Positions 61,277-64,000 of a stretch of 64,000 bases of DNA are shown one piece after another. This DNA comes from Kitasatospora sp. NBC_00240 (GTDB lineage Bacteria > Actinomycetota > Actinomycetes > Streptomycetales > Streptomycetaceae). The number at the start of each line of letters is the position of its first letter. Within the stretch, counting starts at the first letter, position 1. The position numbers were made by a program, and so were the translations under genes. The DNA lies in contig NZ_JAPEMU010000001.1 in assembly GCF_026342405.1 (NCBI RefSeq), positions 930,001 through 994,000 of the forward strand. Direction: 5' to 3'. The notes under the pieces were generated by a model. That model searched no databases. It was not told the DNA's origin and saw only the letters and a list, made by a program, of their open reading frames with translations.

Positions 61277-61956
61277 CGCTCCCCCTCGAACAGGAGGGCG
61301 GTCAGCTCGGCGACCGAGGGCAGCAGGTGGGTGGCGCCGCCGGCCCGCAGCCGCTCCTCGCGGTGGGCGCCGGTGAGGACGCCGGCGACCACGGCTGCGC
61401 CGGCGCTGCGGCCGCTGAGCATGTCGTACCCGGTGTCGCCGACGACCGCGACCTGCTGGACGGCGTCCGTCCCGGTGCGCAGCAGGGCGGTGAGCACCAT
61501 GTCCGGGTAGGGACGGCCGCGGCCGGCGTCGGCGGGGCAGAGGGTGAGGTCCGCGAGGTCCTGCCAGCCGAGGGCGGCGAGGATGCGGTCCTGGGTGGCC
61601 CGGGAGAAGCCTGTGGTGAGAGCCACCTTGATGCCTGCTCCGCGGAGCTTGTCCACGGTTTCGGCGGCGCCGGGCAGCGGGCGGCAGCGGCCGTCGTCGA
61701 CCAGGTCGTGGTAGGCGGCCTCGAAGGCCCGGTTGGCGGCCTGGGCGCGGTCCTCGTCGCCGAAGAGGTGGCGGAACACGGTGATCTTGCTTTCGCCCAT
61801 GGTGGCGCGGACGTGGGCGAGCATGCGCTCGTGTTCGGCGCTCCCCGCCGTCACACCCTGGCTGCCGGCGGCCTGTTCGAAGGCCTGCTCCACCAGGCCG
61901 CCGTCGGCGACGGTGGTGCCGGCCATGTCGAGGACCGCGAGTCGTATGTCGTGCAT
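61273..61956 (-). CDS. Phosphonatase-like HAD hydrolase
   Basis: A 227-residue HAD enzyme related to phosphonoacetaldehyde hydrolase. The nucleophile is Asp10 in AVLDMAGTTV, whose Asp-x-Ala-Gly form is typical of the phosphonatase group. Lys57 in MGESKITV falls where PhnX has its Schiff-base lysine. Motif II is ALTTGFSRA and motif III/IV are RPYPDMVL and VVGDTGYDMLSG. Phosphonatases split the P-C bond of phosphonoacetaldehyde to acetaldehyde and phosphate. The gene lies between the oxidase and the transporter. The reaction is inferred from the family and the operon. Confidence 0.85.
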   Translation of the reverse strand: MHDIRLAVLDMAGTTVADGGLVEQAFEQAAGSQGVTAGSAEHERMLAHVRATMGESKITVFRHLFGDEDRAQAANRAFEAAYHDLVDDGRCRPLPGAAETVDKLRGAGIKVALTTGFSRATQDRILAALGWQDLADLTLCPADAGRGRPYPDMVLTALLRTGTDAVQQVAVVGDTGYDMLSGRSAGAAVVAGVLTGAHREERLRAGGATHLLPSVAELTALLFEGER

Positions 61957-61977
61957 GGTTGAGCTCCTGTGCTTGGG

Positions 61978-63099
61978 TCAGAGGCCGAGGACGTCGGCGG
62001 TGGTCTCGGCGATCGCCGGGGAGCAGGTCATGCCGCGTCCGCCGGGGCCGGTGACCAGCCAGATCCCGTCACCGACCTGCTGGCGGTGGACGACCCGGGT
62101 GGTGTCGGTGCACTGGGCGTAGACGCCCGCCCAGCGGTGGCGGATACGGGGCAACGGGCGTCCGAGCAGATCCTCGACGACGGTGTCGAGGTGCTCGTAG
62201 GGCTCCTCCACCACGTCGAAGCCGAAGGGCTGCTCGTACTCGTGGGTGTCGCCGATGGTCAGGCCGCCGTCGGCGCGCTGCACCATCAGCAGCTGCATCT
62301 TGTGCTCGGCGGCGGTGGGCTCCTGCGGCTGGACGGCGGCGAGGGTGTCCAGCGCGCTGCCGGCGTAGGCGGGGTAGTAGCGGAAGCTGTCGCCGTCGGC
62401 GACGGAGGTGGTCAGCCGCTCGCCGAGCGGGTCGGTCTGCATCATCTGCAGGCGCACCCGGCGGACCGGCAGGTCGGGGGCCAGTTCGCGGACCAGGCCG
62501 CCGAGCCAGGCGCCGGTGCAGAGCACCACCGCGTCGCCGGTGTGGATCCGGCCCCGGTCGTCGCGGACGGCCGCGGGGCCGACCACCTCGCGCACCTCCC
62601 GGCCGGGCAGGAAGGTGTAGCGGCCGGAGCGCTCCAGCTCGGCCCGCAGGGCGGGCTGCGCGACCCTGGGCTCGACCGCGCCGTCGCGACCGCACCACAG
62701 GGCGCCGAGCAGCCGGCCGCGCAGGGCGGGGTTGGCGGCCCGGGTCTCCTCGGCGTCCAGCAGCCGTAGCCCGCGGGCTTCGGCGTCGGGGAGTTTCAGG
62801 GCCTGTTCGGCAACGGCGAGTTCGGCGTCGGTACGGACGACGGTCAGCGATCCGTTGCCGCGGAAGCCCAGCGCGGGGACGCGGGCGCCGATCTCCTCCC
62901 ACAGCTCGCGGGCCCGCAGCGCGGTCGCCAGCTCCTCCCCGCCCGCCCGGCCGCCGACCCAGACCAGGCCGAAGTTGCGTACGGATGCGCCGCGAGCCTC
63001 CGACTCGCGCTCGATGTGGACGACCTCGTGGCCGCGTTCGACTGCGTGCCAGGCATGCATGCTGCCCAGGACGCCTGCTCCAACAATGATGATTCTCAC
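61978..63099 (-). CDS. FAD-dependent amine oxidase of the phosphonate-cluster (TIGR03364) type
   Basis: A 373-residue DAO-type flavoprotein starting at GTG 63099. The N-terminal FAD loop is RIIIVGAGVLGSMHAWHAVE, with the acidic residue VVHIERE. The second half has a conserved C-terminal GIWLVTGPGGRGMTCSPAIA. Family members occur with 2-aminoethylphosphonate transport and phosphonatase-like genes and can oxidise aminoethylphosphonate or its N-methyl forms to phosphonoacetaldehyde. It is the first gene of the operon and would feed the hydrolase, in place of the PhnW transaminase, which is absent here. A Shine-Dalgarno is not evident. Confidence 0.82.
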   Translation of the reverse strand: MRIIIVGAGVLGSMHAWHAVERGHEVVHIERESEARGASVRNFGLVWVGGRAGGEELATALRARELWEEIGARVPALGFRGNGSLTVVRTDAELAVAEQALKLPDAEARGLRLLDAEETRAANPALRGRLLGALWCGRDGAVEPRVAQPALRAELERSGRYTFLPGREVREVVGPAAVRDDRGRIHTGDAVVLCTGAWLGGLVRELAPDLPVRRVRLQMMQTDPLGERLTTSVADGDSFRYYPAYAGSALDTLAAVQPQEPTAAEHKMQLLMVQRADGGLTIGDTHEYEQPFGFDVVEEPYEHLDTVVEDLLGRPLPRIRHRWAGVYAQCTDTTRVVHRQQVGDGIWLVTGPGGRGMTCSPAIAETTADVLGL

Positions 63100-63163
63100 G
63101 GGGAACAGAGTTGGTCCGGAAGATGTATGGCAGGCAAGCGTGCTGTGACGGGGCTGTTAACTT

Positions 63164-63175
63164 TGGACCAGACCG
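63164..63175. promoter_or_regulatory. GntR-like operator candidate before the phosphonate operon
   Basis: TGGACCAGACCG matches nine of twelve bases of the TGGTCTAGACCA pattern bound by several GntR/HutC regulators (DasR is one example). A second element, TTGGTCCGGA, lies at 63111-63120, between it and the GTG start. No regulator of this family is in the window, so the assignment is tentative. Confidence 0.4.
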
Positions 63176-63296
63176 GTTATCGTTCCGTGACCTTCGGGGC
63201 GCCGCCGACACGCGGTCCATGGGGCGCCGGGGGGCCACCGGCACCGATGCTCGACGCAGTGACTCAACGGCATATGCTCAATCTGCATACGGACAT

Positions 63297-63338
63297 GGCT
63301 GTTTGACGGAGCATCAAATGATGCTCCGTCAAACAGCC
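63297..63338. terminator. Perfect 20-bp-arm hairpin after the GH20 gene
   Basis: Two 20-bp arms (63297-63316 and 63319-63338) are exact inverted complements with two A residues between them. The left arm starts GGCTGTTTGAC. It lies 24 bp downstream of the leftward GH20 stop at 63363. Unlike other hairpins in the window it is not GC-only. The spacer up to the gene is a short CAGGT direct-repeat tract. Confidence 0.65.
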
Positions 63339-63362
63339 GCAAGCCGTGCAGGTCAGGTCAGG

Positions 63363-64000
63363 TCAGGTGATCGTCCAGTGCTGCAGTGCAGAGTTGGTGT
63401 TGGTCTGCTGAGTGACCAGCGCGCCGTTGGTCGTCGAGGCGGTGGTCAGCAGCAGTCCGCTCTTGGCCGAGGTCAGGGTGTAGCCGCCGCCGGTGAGCGG
63501 GGTGACCTGCCAGCGCTGGTTGAGGGCGCCGCCGCAGGTGTACTGGATGGCGGCCGCCCCGGCGGTCATCGAGCCGCCGTTCACGTCGAGGCAGAGCCCG
63601 GAGGCGCCGTTGACGAGGGTGTAGGAGCCGTCGGACTGCTGGGTGAAGGTCCACTTCTGGTTGCTGCCGCCGTGCAGGGCCCAGGTGTCCATCTGGAGGC
63701 CGGTGCTCGTGGAGCTGCCCGGGTCGTCCAGGGCCTGGCTGCCGGTGGTGACGGTGTGGACGCCGTTCAGGGTGCCGGAACCACCGGTCGGCCAGGAGAT
63801 GTCCGGGGCGGCGTAGTAGTTGATGCCCGCAGCGGTCCAGCGCGGACCCTGCGCGGCGAGACGCTGGCTGAAGGAGGTCCAGTCGTGGGTGGACTGGGGC
63901 GACCAGCCGATCTCGGCGATCGCCGGCAGCCGCGGGAAGCTCATGTGGTCGGCGTAGACGGACGGTTCGGGGAACTGGCTGGTGGAGGTCGGCAGGTTGT
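63363..64000 (-). CDS. Secreted GH20 beta-N-acetylhexosaminidase with ricin-type lectin domain, 5' part beyond the window
   Basis: The frame runs from the right edge to the stop at 63363 (about 212 residues seen). Its start, signal peptide and catalytic Asp-Glu pair are outside the window. The first part, YADHMSFPRLPAIAEIGWSP followed by FSQRLAAQGPRWTAAGINYY, is the C-terminal edge of the GH20 barrel. It is followed by a ricin B-type (CBM13) beta-trefoil with QxW repeats (NQKWTF, LNQRWQV, LQHWTI) and GLCLDVNGG. It would remove terminal GlcNAc or GalNAc while bound to a glycan. It complements the GH84 enzyme at the other end of the window. Confidence 0.85.
   Translation of the reverse strand, partial: NLPTSTSQFPEPSVYADHMSFPRLPAIAEIGWSPQSTHDWTSFSQRLAAQGPRWTAAGINYYAAPDISWPTGGSGTLNGVHTVTTGSQALDDPGSSTSTGLQMDTWALHGGSNQKWTFTQQSDGSYTLVNGASGLCLDVNGGSMTAGAAAIQYTCGGALNQRWQVTPLTGGGYTLTSAKSGLLLTTASTTNGALVTQQTNTNSALQHWTIT

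Noticed and set aside
1..64000. tRNA, rRNA or riboswitch genes
   Set aside because: Read for cloverleaf and conserved core sequences; none could be supported.

Overview
The window is very GC-rich (roughly 70% or more by eye), has strong third-position G/C bias, and carries genes typical of Streptomycetaceae: a Tat-exported DyP peroxidase with FTR1 permease, a solitary DnaE2 polymerase, DJ-1/AraC regulators, a darcynin, secreted GH27 enzymes with NPCBM modules, and ISL3, IS1380, IS5 and ISAs1 family elements. A Streptomyces or Kitasatospora chromosome, probably an accessory or arm region, fits best. That placement is an inference; there is no rRNA or tRNA in the window to anchor it.

Left part (1-7.5 kb): an amino-sugar locus. 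A divergent promoter region (4307-4671) separates a leftward operon from a rightward one. The leftward operon encodes a lipoprotein, a permease and an ATPase of the sulfonate/nitrate/taurine ABC class, followed by a secreted GH84 beta-N-acetylglucosaminidase. The rightward operon encodes an RpiR/MurR-type SIS regulator, a MurQ-like N-acetylmuramate-6-phosphate etherase and a BadF/NagK-type amino-sugar kinase. Together they look like release, uptake and recycling of GlcNAc/MurNAc-type material.

7.7-28.3 kb: a scarred glycoside-hydrolase region. Two GH27 enzymes lie in a near-identical 2.4-kb direct duplication (7742-10157 and 13292-15706), promoter included. A LuxR-type ATPase regulator and an IS5 relic lie between the copies. 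Next come an ISL3 element with perfect 24-bp ends and an 8-bp target duplication, an IS1380 relic, and a third GH27 with two NPCBM modules. Many gene fragments follow (HNH nuclease, class IV aminotransferase, both ends of maleylpyruvate-isomerase-like genes, a displaced piece of dnaE2, a peptide-binding lipoprotein). Intact genes here are a secreted serine hydrolase, a DJ-1 protein and a two-component system divergent from a membrane protein, with paired 16-bp palindromes in their shared promoter.

28.3-50.6 kb: mostly ordinary genes. These are DnaE2, GAPDH with a GapR/GlxA-like regulator, an EfeOBU iron-uptake set in which EfeO is reduced to its cupredoxin domain, LysR regulators, an Orn/Lys/Arg-type decarboxylase with an XRE-cupin regulator, a methyltransferase, a VOC protein, a TerD-domain protein, an NmrA-type oxidoreductase with darcynin, and a DinB protein.

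50.6-55.7 kb: a secreted protein made of three exact 69-residue repeats, then a composite transposon (51603-55657). Its ends are two inverted, almost identical 357-bp ISAs1 termini, flanked by a 10-bp direct repeat. The cargo is a lower-GC, frameshifted right-handed beta-helix gene that resembles phage tail-spike or pectate-lyase-like proteins.

55.7-64 kb: an unknown gene, a LacI relic, and a six-gene leftward operon for 2-aminoethylphosphonate-type compounds (FAD oxidase, phosphonatase-like hydrolase, ABC transporter). The window ends inside a GH20 hexosaminidase with a ricin-type lectin domain.
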